15,634 nt of DNA from JAUVHV01 sp964523875 (GTDB lineage: Bacteria > Omnitrophota > Gorgyraeia > JABMRG01), in assembly GCA_964523875.1 (NCBI GenBank), contig CAZGAS010000027.1:1-15634 (forward strand), read 5' to 3'. Under the pieces are notes generated by a model. The model was not told where the DNA came from and made no database searches. It worked only from the letters and a program-made list of their open reading frames with translations. A program made the position numbers and the translations under genes. Position 1 is the first letter of the stretch. Each line of letters begins with the position of its first letter. Below are positions 7,597 through 13,251 of this stretch, one piece after another.

Positions 7597-7944
7597 GTGA
7601 AGAAGATGTTAATATGCGCATTATTGGTTTGTGTAGCAATTAGTACGTTTTCATTATCAGCCATGGCAGAGGATAAGACAAAGGCTAAAGGTAAGGATAA
7701 AGTGCAGAACACAACTAGCAATGTCCTGTTGGGCTGGACAGAGATACCAAAGGCTGTAGTAGCGGTAACAAAGGATTCAGATAACCCGTTTCTTGGTATT
7801 ACTGTTGGACTGCTTAAGGGCATAGCAAATGCCTTCGCAAGGACAGTATCAGGTGTCGCGGATATCGCGACTCTTCATAAGGCAGGACAGGAAGAGGTTG
7901 TAAAGCCTTCAATGATACCTATTCCTGATAATTCAGCAAAATAA
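7597..7944 (+). CDS. Small exported protein, TIGR04073-like (exosortase system-associated)
   Basis: This 115-residue protein has a clear Sec signal peptide: a basic start (MKKML), a hydrophobic core, and a likely cut after SAMA before EDKTK at about residue 24. The mature part carries NVLLGWTEIPKA, a Gly-spaced segment GITVGLLKGIANAFARTVSG, and VADIATL. This N-x4-G-x3-P ... G-x3-G ... R-x2-SG-x2-D-x2-T layout fits my recollection of the TIGR04073 family, short secreted proteins of unknown function often found in genomes with exosortase systems. No exosortase or PEP-CTERM protein is visible in the window. The GTG at 7597 is chosen because it gives a proper signal peptide and follows a G-rich ribosome binding site; an upstream in-frame TTG at 7543 lies inside the promoter. 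Family assignment is moderate. Confidence 0.65.
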   Translation: MKKMLICALLVCVAISTFSLSAMAEDKTKAKGKDKVQNTTSNVLLGWTEIPKAVVAVTKDSDNPFLGITVGLLKGIANAFARTVSGVADIATLHKAGQEEVVKPSMIPIPDNSAK

Positions 7945-7952
7945 CATTTTAC

Positions 7953-7979
7953 TGTATAGCAGGGTAAAAATCCTATACA
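7953..7979 (+). repeat. Inverted repeat downstream of the 7597 gene
   Basis: TGTATAG (7953-7959) and CTATACA (7973-7979) can form a 7-bp stem with a 13-nt loop just after the stop codon. There is no T tract, so it is more likely an mRNA 3'-end stabilising or weak termination element than a classical terminator. A short GCGCTT-A-AAGCGC palindrome follows at 7990-8002, trailed by T-rich sequence. Confidence 0.4.
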
Positions 7980-8032
7980 ATAAAAGTTAGCGCTTAAAGC
8001 GCATGTTTTACGTTATTTTTTACATATAACTG

Positions 8033-8068
8033 ATACAAAGGGGTTGTCTATTGGCAGCCCCTTTGTAT
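8033..8068 (+). terminator. Strong hairpin, probable terminator
   Basis: A 14-bp stem (8033-8046 with 8055-8068) contains one G.U wobble and has an 8-nt loop TCTATTGG. The arms are ATACAAAGGGGTTG and CAGCCCCTTTGTAT. No proper T tract follows on either strand, so termination may be partial or bidirectional. It lies about 30 nt before the SNase-like lipoprotein start and could also act as an attenuator or leader structure for that gene. Confidence 0.55.
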
Positions 8069-8098
8069 ATTAAATAACTGTTTTAATATTCTTTGCCA

Positions 8099-8611
8099 AT
8101 GAGATTATCATTATTATTAGTCACCATCCTTATTCTTGCTGCCTGCGGTTGCGCGAGCAACAAGGTATATGTAGACTCTTTAAAGGTTCAGGGCCTTGGC
8201 GCTGTAGTCAGGTTTCCCGCGGGTAGTATAGTGCCTATTAATCTTAAGCGTGTAATATCAGGTAGTCTCATTGAACTGACAAATAATGAGCTAGCCTCTT
8301 ATATAGGTCTTTATGTGCCTGATATAAATACAATACCTGAATATGCCAGAAGACTAAATGAAGACCTGGTTATGGACAGTGATATTCGCCTGGAATTTGA
8401 CAGCCTAGAGCGTGATGTTAAGGGCAGGCTTTTAGTTTATGTCTTTATGGCTGACGCGAGGCTTGTTAACGCGGAGATTATCAGGGCAGGCCTCGCGAAG
8501 GCCCTAATAGTGCCCCCCAATCAGAAATACAAGCAAGAGCTTCTTGCGGCAGAAGAAGATGCCCGTAAGAATAAGAGGGGTATCTGGTCTGATGATTTTA
8601 ATGCTAAATAA
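8099..8611 (+). CDS. SNase-fold (thermonuclease-like) lipoprotein, probably catalytically degenerate
   Basis: This 170-residue protein begins with a lipoprotein signal; the lipobox LAAC puts the lipidated residue at Cys16. The rest aligns with staphylococcal nuclease-like proteins, especially the C-terminal half. That half has LEFDSLERDVKGRLLVYV (98-115), RLVNAEIIRAGLAKA (121-135), PPNQKYKQELLAAEEDA and RGIWS (160-164). Arg110 matches SNase Arg87. The other catalytic positions look lost: the DGDT calcium-binding element reads SGSL (54-57), and the segment that should carry RLLLVDTPE reads ASYIGLYVPDIN, without Arg35 or Glu43 equivalents. It may therefore be a structural or binding protein rather than a nuclease. 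The ATG at 8099 is used; a TTG at 8093 would add two residues. I see no convincing ribosome binding site. Confidence 0.75.
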   Translation: MRLSLLLVTILILAACGCASNKVYVDSLKVQGLGAVVRFPAGSIVPINLKRVISGSLIELTNNELASYIGLYVPDINTIPEYARRLNEDLVMDSDIRLEFDSLERDVKGRLLVYVFMADARLVNAEIIRAGLAKALIVPPNQKYKQELLAAEEDARKNKRGIWSDDFNAK

Positions 8612-8658
8612 GTATGCTAATAGCCATCGTTTAAAGACTGGATATTAAATACCCAGTA

Positions 8659-8687
8659 TTGACAGTAATACTATGATACTGAATAAT
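8659..8687 (+). promoter_or_regulatory. Promoter with overlapping inverted repeats for the TrkA-C protein
   Basis: A perfect TTGACA (8659-8664) is followed after 17 bp by AATAAT (8682-8687). Inverted repeats lie over it: AGTATT (8655-8660) with AATACT (8667-8672), and CAGTAT (8654-8659) with ATACTG (8676-8681). Another arm pair, ACTGG (8637-8641) and CCAGT (8653-8657), lies just upstream. The repeats flank the -35 box where a repressor could bind. GGGG at 8704-8707 is the ribosome binding site. Confidence 0.55.
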
Positions 8688-8713
8688 TCCTGGAATAAAA
8701 AAAGGGGTAAACC

Positions 8714-9433
8714 ATGAGCGTATTTGTCTTTATAGCGATAGTTGTAATAGCCTATTTTGTGGTTAAAATTGGCGCAGCCGCTTTCGAGTTAACAGGCCTT
8801 AATCCTCAACAGGCGAACTTTCAGTCTGTTTCAGCCTTTACAGGAACGGGTTTTACAACAAGAGAGGCAGAGCTAGTTGCGGCTCATAAAGACAGGCGGA
8901 AGATCGCTTCCGTGCTTATGATACTGGGCAGCGCGGGGTTTGTTACCCTGATAGCTACCCTTGTTACAACAATAAATAGCAATGAGCCCGTAGCGTTGAT
9001 TATTCCTTCACTTGAAAACTTTGTTCCCTTATTCCTTGTTCAATATGTCAATCTAGGTATTGTCCTTATCCTGCTTTTTTTAGTGTATAAGATTTTTCAC
9101 TTAAGCACCTTGTCCAGCTTTCTTATGAGCAAGATACAGGAGCAGATGGTAGATAAAAAACTTTTACAGCGCGCCAGATTCGAAGAACTTCTTTTAAATG
9201 CCAGGGGTTATGGAATTTCGCAGATAGAGCTTACCAGAAAGAACCCCCTAACAGGGAAGACCCTTTCAGAGTCAAAGCTACGCTCTCATGACATACTCGT
9301 ACTTTCTGTGGAAAGAGACCAGGAGCATATAATCAATCCTGTCGCGACAACAAGGCTAAGGTTGCATGATACGCTTGTCTGTTTTGGTAAACTTGAGAAT
9401 ATAAGAACAGTTGCTTACGAGGATGATAAGTAG
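8714..9433 (+). CDS. Membrane protein with pore-like segment and TrkA-C (RCK C) domain
   Basis: This 239-residue protein has membrane segments near residues 3-22, 63-86 and 100-128, then a short charged linker. A TrkA C-terminal (RCK_C) domain runs from about 165 to 236, including IELTRKNPLTGKTLSESKLR, DILVLSVER and LHDTLVCFG. Between the first two helices lies FQSVSAFTGTGFTTREAE (36-53). With the following RRKIASVLMILGSAGF it resembles one helix-pore-helix unit of the TrkH/KtrB potassium transporter fold. RCK_C domains sense ligands such as cyclic dinucleotides or ions in K+ channels and transporters. A role as a ligand-gated ion channel or as a regulator of a Trk/Ktr system is inferred, not shown. 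The ATG at 8714 follows AAAGGGG. It appears to be a single-gene unit with its own promoter and terminator. Confidence 0.75.
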   Translation: MSVFVFIAIVVIAYFVVKIGAAAFELTGLNPQQANFQSVSAFTGTGFTTREAELVAAHKDRRKIASVLMILGSAGFVTLIATLVTTINSNEPVALIIPSLENFVPLFLVQYVNLGIVLILLFLVYKIFHLSTLSSFLMSKIQEQMVDKKLLQRARFEELLLNARGYGISQIELTRKNPLTGKTLSESKLRSHDILVLSVERDQEHIINPVATTRLRLHDTLVCFGKLENIRTVAYEDDK

Positions 9434-9499
9434 CGATTTATTTTGGCAGATGGTAAAATTTATATGAGGTTTTAAAATAGGGGTGAGAGATTATCCATG

Positions 9500-9538
9500 G
9501 GCCTGCGCATGAAAAAGTAATGTGCGGGCTAAGTTTTT
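9500..9538 (+). terminator. Intrinsic terminator after the TrkA-C protein gene
   Basis: GCCTGCGCAT (9501-9510) pairs with ATGTGCGGGC (9520-9529), giving a 10-bp GC-rich stem with two G.U wobbles and a 9-nt A-rich loop. One further G.U pair is possible at the base. It is followed by a T tract at 9534-9538. This is the most convincing classical terminator in the window. Confidence 0.75.
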
Positions 9539-9539
9539 G

Positions 9540-9568
9540 TGGACACAGGTCGCTATTAGGTATATATT
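9540..9568 (+). promoter_or_regulatory. Promoter candidate for the glycosyltransferase operon
   Basis: TGGACA (9540-9545) and TATATT (9563-9568) are 17 bp apart, each one mismatch from consensus. A perfect 10-bp palindrome TGACTAGTCA lies at 9573-9582, at the predicted transcription start, and could be an operator. AAGGT at 9595-9599 is the ribosome binding site for the ATG at 9606. Confidence 0.5.
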
Positions 9569-9605
9569 GAAATGACTAGTCACTTTTTTAAAATAAGGTA
9601 GATTG

Positions 9606-10760
9606 ATGAGCGATAAACCCTTTATTTCAATAGTAATCCCTATAAGAGATTTCGAGCGTACAATAGATAAGAGCTTTGAATATCTCTTAAGCATTGATTA
9701 TCCGCATCAGGACTGGGAGATCATAATAGCTGATGGTGGGTCCACAGATAAGACGCTTGAGATAATCAACGCATGGCAGGAAAAGTATGACTTTATTAAA
9801 CTCATTAATATACCTGACTGTCCATCACCCGCATTCGCGCGGAATAAGGCTTTAGATATCGTAAAAGGTGAATATATCTTTTTCACTGATGGTGACTGCG
9901 CGCCATGCAAGGATTGGGTGAATATAATGCTTTCCAAATTCGCTAAAGACCCCAAGATAGGCGCTGTTGGCGGCGAGATATATACCCTGAGGGTAGATCA
10001 GGATAATCTTACAGAAGCTTATTGCGAACACTTCAGGTTTAATATGGTATCCCCAAGATATGGTTTTATTAAAGAAGGCTTATTTCCCGCGCTATCGGAT
10101 AGGGCGCCAACGCAGATAGCGGGGCATAGGGCTTATTTTTTTGTTACCGCAAATGTAGCTTATAGAAAAGAAGCTCTTGATGACGCGCACGCTAGGTTTT
10201 GGCAGCATCCAACAGGTGAGGATATGGATATGTGCCTGCAGATTGAAAACAGGGGGTGGAAGTTATATTTCGCGCCTGAGGCAAAGGTAGACCATATGCA
10301 CCGCTCTAATTTCAAGGCATTGGAGAAGGTCTGGTCCAGTTACGCGGCTGCGCATCCCGCGCTTATTGATAAATACGCATCAAAAAACTTTGAAGTGGTC
10401 CTGCAATTTATAGGCAATTACCCTAACAACCCTGTCTTGAAAATACCTTCTCCGATTAGGGGGTTTCTTTATCTGGGATGTTTTCATTTAATGCATATCT
10501 TCGCTTTTATCTTTATCCTTGGACTTATCAGCTTTATACACAATCCCGGGAGCATGCCCGCGGCCTTTTTTACGATAGCTGCTTTCTTTCTTGGGATATA
10601 TTACGTTTATAAATTTTCCTACTGGTGCTGGTTTATGAAACCACGTAAGTATTTTTTTACATGGTTTAGGATGAAATACCTTACAAACTTAAGCTTTATA
10701 GCCGGGGGCCTTAAGGACGCAAAAAAGTATAAGGTCTTTTGTGTCGAACCTAGTTTTTGA
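9606..10760 (+). CDS. Family 2 glycosyltransferase, membrane-anchored
   Basis: This 384-residue inverting glycosyltransferase has a GT-A fold. N-terminal nucleotide-sugar binding elements are ISIVIPIRDFE (8-18) and ADGGSTDKT (42-50). The metal-binding DxD is in FTDGDCAP (Asp95, Asp97). The acceptor-side catalytic element is GEDMDMCLQIENRGW (204-218). Two long hydrophobic segments at about 286-313 and 318-340 anchor the protein in the inner membrane with the catalytic domain in the cytoplasm, as in glycosyltransferases that act on lipid-linked or membrane acceptors. An aromatic and basic tail follows. The sugar and acceptor cannot be told from sequence. The ATG at 9606 is preferred over the adjacent in-frame TTG at 9603. 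It heads a series with a phosphatase, a flavoprotein and a transporter, suggesting a surface glycan or polar-lipid role. Confidence 0.9.
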   Translation: MSDKPFISIVIPIRDFERTIDKSFEYLLSIDYPHQDWEIIIADGGSTDKTLEIINAWQEKYDFIKLINIPDCPSPAFARNKALDIVKGEYIFFTDGDCAPCKDWVNIMLSKFAKDPKIGAVGGEIYTLRVDQDNLTEAYCEHFRFNMVSPRYGFIKEGLFPALSDRAPTQIAGHRAYFFVTANVAYRKEALDDAHARFWQHPTGEDMDMCLQIENRGWKLYFAPEAKVDHMHRSNFKALEKVWSSYAAAHPALIDKYASKNFEVVLQFIGNYPNNPVLKIPSPIRGFLYLGCFHLMHIFAFIFILGLISFIHNPGSMPAAFFTIAAFFLGIYYVYKFSYWCWFMKPRKYFFTWFRMKYLTNLSFIAGGLKDAKKYKVFCVEPSF

Positions 10761-10786
10761 GTAAAAGAGCCGCGGAATAGATAATA

Positions 10787-11593
10787 ATGAGAAAAGAGAT
10801 TGAATATAAAAAATTTATTGAGGCCTTGTCAAAGGACGCCGGTGCGTTTCTTAAGTGCCGTCTTGGCAATATAGGAAAGATTTCCTATAAAGGCAGGATA
10901 AACCTAGTTACAGATGTTGATAAGGGATGCGAGGCCATTATACTAAACAAGATAAAGACCGCTTATCCCGAGCACAGAATATTGTCAGAGGAAGCAGGTA
11001 AAGACGGCGCGGATAAATCCGGATACCTGTGGTTAATAGACCCGTTAGATGGCACAACAAACTACGTGCATGGATTCAATTTTTTTTGTGTCTCGATCGC
11101 CCTTATGAAAGATGACATCCTTATAGCAGGCGCTGTCTACGACCCGATGCGCGATGAGCTCTTTTCAGCTGTGAAAGCAGGTGGCGCGTTTTTAAACCAC
11201 AAGCGTATTAAGGTTTCAGGCATAAGGATGCTTGATAAGGCCCTGCTGTCAACAGGTTTCCCATATAGGCTTGGCAATTCAATGAGACAAAATATAGATA
11301 ATTTTGTAAAGTTCTTGATGCTATCTCAGGCAGTACGCAGGCCTGGTTCAGCTGCCCTGGACCTTTGCTATGTTGCCAGTGGAAGATTTGATGGGTTCTG
11401 GGAAATGGAGCTTAACCCCTGGGATACCGCGGCTGGGGTACTGATAGTCAAGGAGGCAGGGGGCCATGTTACAAATTTCAAGAACGAGTCATACAGTCCT
11501 TTTATGGGGCAGATAGTAGCCACAAATAAATATCTCCACAAGAAAATACTTAGTGTTCTAAAAAAGAGACCTCTCAAGAGATTATCAATATAG
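10787..11593 (+). CDS. Inositol monophosphatase family phosphatase
   Basis: This 268-residue cytoplasmic, Mg-dependent phosphatase is of the IMPase/SuhB type. The metal site is complete: Glu68/Glu69 in LSEEAG, Asp85 and Asp88 in WLIDPLDGTTNYVHGF (82-97), and Asp213 in NPWDTAAG (210-217). GSAALDLCYVASGRFDGFWE (188-206) is the usual substrate-pocket region. Family substrates include inositol phosphate, 3'-phosphoadenosine 5'-phosphate, fructose 1,6-bisphosphate and histidinol phosphate; the sequence does not decide among them. Length is typical. It starts 26 nt after the glycosyltransferase gene, with only a weak purine-rich sequence upstream. Being next to a glycosyltransferase, it may supply or dephosphorylate a sugar or inositol precursor, which is inference. 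Confidence 0.92.
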   Translation: MRKEIEYKKFIEALSKDAGAFLKCRLGNIGKISYKGRINLVTDVDKGCEAIILNKIKTAYPEHRILSEEAGKDGADKSGYLWLIDPLDGTTNYVHGFNFFCVSIALMKDDILIAGAVYDPMRDELFSAVKAGGAFLNHKRIKVSGIRMLDKALLSTGFPYRLGNSMRQNIDNFVKFLMLSQAVRRPGSAALDLCYVASGRFDGFWEMELNPWDTAAGVLIVKEAGGHVTNFKNESYSPFMGQIVATNKYLHKKILSVLKKRPLKRLSI

Positions 11594-11607
11594 CGCGGGC
11601 AACCTCA

Positions 11608-12243
11608 GTGATAAAAATAATAAAGAAACATACGTTAAAGAAAGAGACCCTTTTAAAGCGCGTAAATGTCTTAGGTATCGCCGCGAGTCCTCGGAGAAAC
11701 GCGAATTCAGAGGTATTGCTTGATAGCGCTTTAGCAGGCGCCAGAGCTAAGGGTGCCAAGACAGAGAAGGTCGTGTTAAACCTATTAAAGATAAGGCCCT
11801 GCCAGTCCTGCGCCAAGTGTTCAAAAACAGTAACATGCTATATCATGGATGATATGCGGGTTCTTTTAAGGAAGCTTAAAAACTGCGATGCCTTGATAAT
11901 TGCTTCACCCGTCTATTTTGGTACGGTTACGGCACAGCTTAAAATCATGATAGACCGCTGCCAGCCTGTCTGGGCCGAGAAATATCTTCGTAAAAAATAC
12001 GTTACAAAAAACAGAAAAGGCATGTTTATATCAGTGAGCAGCCATAATAATAAGCGTTTTTTTAGAAATTCAAAAGAGGTAATAAACATACTCTTTACAG
12101 TGCTTGGTATCAGGTTATCGCAGGAGATGTACGTGCCTTGCCTGGAAAATAAGTCTGCCGCGCGAAATAATTCATTGCTGGTTAAAGAAGCCCTTAAACG
12201 CGGACAGGGCCTTATAGCTTCTAACCCTCCGCGGACGCGCTAA
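11608..12243 (+). CDS. Iron-sulfur flavoprotein (Isf-like NADPH-dependent FMN reductase family)
   Basis: This 211-residue flavodoxin-fold protein has an FMN phosphate loop GIAASPRRNANSE (23-35), the isoalloxazine-side SPVYFG (100-105), and a compact cysteine cluster Cys65, Cys68, Cys71, Cys77 (C-x2-C-x2-C-x5-C). That spacing matches iron-sulfur flavoprotein Isf of methanogens, which uses one 4Fe-4S cluster and FMN to pass single electrons, for example to reduce oxygen or peroxide in anaerobes. It implies an anaerobic or microaerophilic host. The only available start is GTG at 11608, which gives a Lys-rich lead of about 17 residues before the fold begins. No clear ribosome binding site precedes it. 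It lies 14 nt after the phosphatase gene and 8 nt before the transporter. Confidence 0.87.
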   Translation: MIKIIKKHTLKKETLLKRVNVLGIAASPRRNANSEVLLDSALAGARAKGAKTEKVVLNLLKIRPCQSCAKCSKTVTCYIMDDMRVLLRKLKNCDALIIASPVYFGTVTAQLKIMIDRCQPVWAEKYLRKKYVTKNRKGMFISVSSHNNKRFFRNSKEVINILFTVLGIRLSQEMYVPCLENKSAARNNSLLVKEALKRGQGLIASNPPRTR

Positions 12244-12251
12244 AGAATAAT

Positions 12252-13127
12252 ATGTGGATATTTCTCGCGCTGCTGAGTGCTTTTTTCACGGCAACAACAG
12301 CCGCTGTTTCAAAAATAGCTTTAAGAGATAACGATGCGTACCTGGTTGGATGGGTTCGCTGTGTTATGAGCCTGCCCATATTATTGTCACTCCTTTTTTT
12401 TATAAAAATTCCCCATCTTGACCCAGTATTTTTTTATACCATGCTTTTTCTTTTGCCATTAGAGTTGGTTGCCTATCTGCTTTACCTAAAGGCGCTGAAA
12501 CTTTCACCGCTTTCACTTACAATACCATTTATGGCATTGACACCGGTATTTATGATACTTACGTCAAGATTGATCCTAGGCGAACATATCCTGCCTATGG
12601 GTATCGCGGGAATCTTACTTGTATTTATAGGCGCATATATATTAAATTTAAAGATGCACAACTATAGCCTACTGGGTCCGATACGTTCTATCATGGAGGA
12701 GAGAGGTTCTGTATATATGATAATAGTCGCTTTTATCTATAGTCTAACCGCTGTTTTAGGTAAACTTGCGATAGGTTATTCAAGTCCCATGTTTATCATC
12801 GCTGTATATTTTCCTGTTATAACTATTCTCTTGACACCGATTATGATTATTCGATTTAGGAAGGGCAAGGCGAATTTAAATAATTTAGCACGCCAAAAAA
12901 TACTATTCATATCATTAGGGGTATTATTTTCTATAACAGTCCTGGTCCATTTTTTAGCGCTTAATATGGCTTCCGCCGCATACATGATAGCATTAAAACG
13001 TTTAAGCACGGTCTTTGGTATTGTCTATGGCTGGCTCCTATTTAAAGAAAGGCATGTAATCAGCAGGCTTTTAGGGGCAGGTGTTATGGTATTAGGAGTT
13101 ATATTGATATCGCTTGCCCAGCAATAA
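12252..13127 (+). CDS. EamA/DMT superfamily transporter
   Basis: This 291-residue inner-membrane protein consists of two tandem EamA repeats, giving about ten transmembrane helices. Each repeat ends in the family signature. In the first, LILGEHILPMG runs into IAGILLVFIGAYIL (about 117-130). In the second, LLFKERHVISRLLG runs into AGVMVLGVILISLA (about 275-289). A charged loop after residue 130 (KMHNYS...MEERGS) links the halves. DMT transporters export amino acids, nucleobases or sugars, or flip undecaprenyl-linked aminoarabinose; the substrate here cannot be told. It begins 8 nt after the flavoprotein gene and is probably the last gene of this operon, because a new promoter candidate follows. 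Its TAA at 13125-13127 is not followed by an obvious terminator hairpin. Confidence 0.9.
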   Translation: MWIFLALLSAFFTATTAAVSKIALRDNDAYLVGWVRCVMSLPILLSLLFFIKIPHLDPVFFYTMLFLLPLELVAYLLYLKALKLSPLSLTIPFMALTPVFMILTSRLILGEHILPMGIAGILLVFIGAYILNLKMHNYSLLGPIRSIMEERGSVYMIIVAFIYSLTAVLGKLAIGYSSPMFIIAVYFPVITILLTPIMIIRFRKGKANLNNLARQKILFISLGVLFSITVLVHFLALNMASAAYMIALKRLSTVFGIVYGWLLFKERHVISRLLGAGVMVLGVILISLAQQ

Positions 13128-13182
13128 AGGCCCTGTTTAAATTATTACGTCCTTAAAATCGGTATGACGTTACAAAATGTGC

Positions 13183-13211
13183 TTGCATTATAGCGCGAAT
13201 ATACATATAAT
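13183..13211 (+). promoter_or_regulatory. Promoter candidate for the efflux operon
   Basis: TTGCAT (13183-13188) and a perfect TATAAT (13206-13211) are 17 bp apart. A 12-bp palindrome ATTAATATTAAT (13210-13221) overlaps the -10 box and predicted start, a suitable place for a repressor. The region is very AT-rich, however, so the palindrome may be accidental. No clear ribosome binding site precedes the ATG at 13252. Confidence 0.45.
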
Positions 13212-13251
13212 TAATATTAATCATTATTTATTCAACATTATATAACAACTT

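Noticed and set aside
7953..8068. Possible CRISPR or tandem repeat array
   Set aside because: The repeats are unrelated inverted repeats of different sequence, not direct repeats with spacers.
9434..9605. Possible tRNA or other RNA gene in the largest intergenic gap
   Set aside because: No cloverleaf, TTCGA-type loop or CCA end was seen. The gap is explained by a terminator and a promoter.
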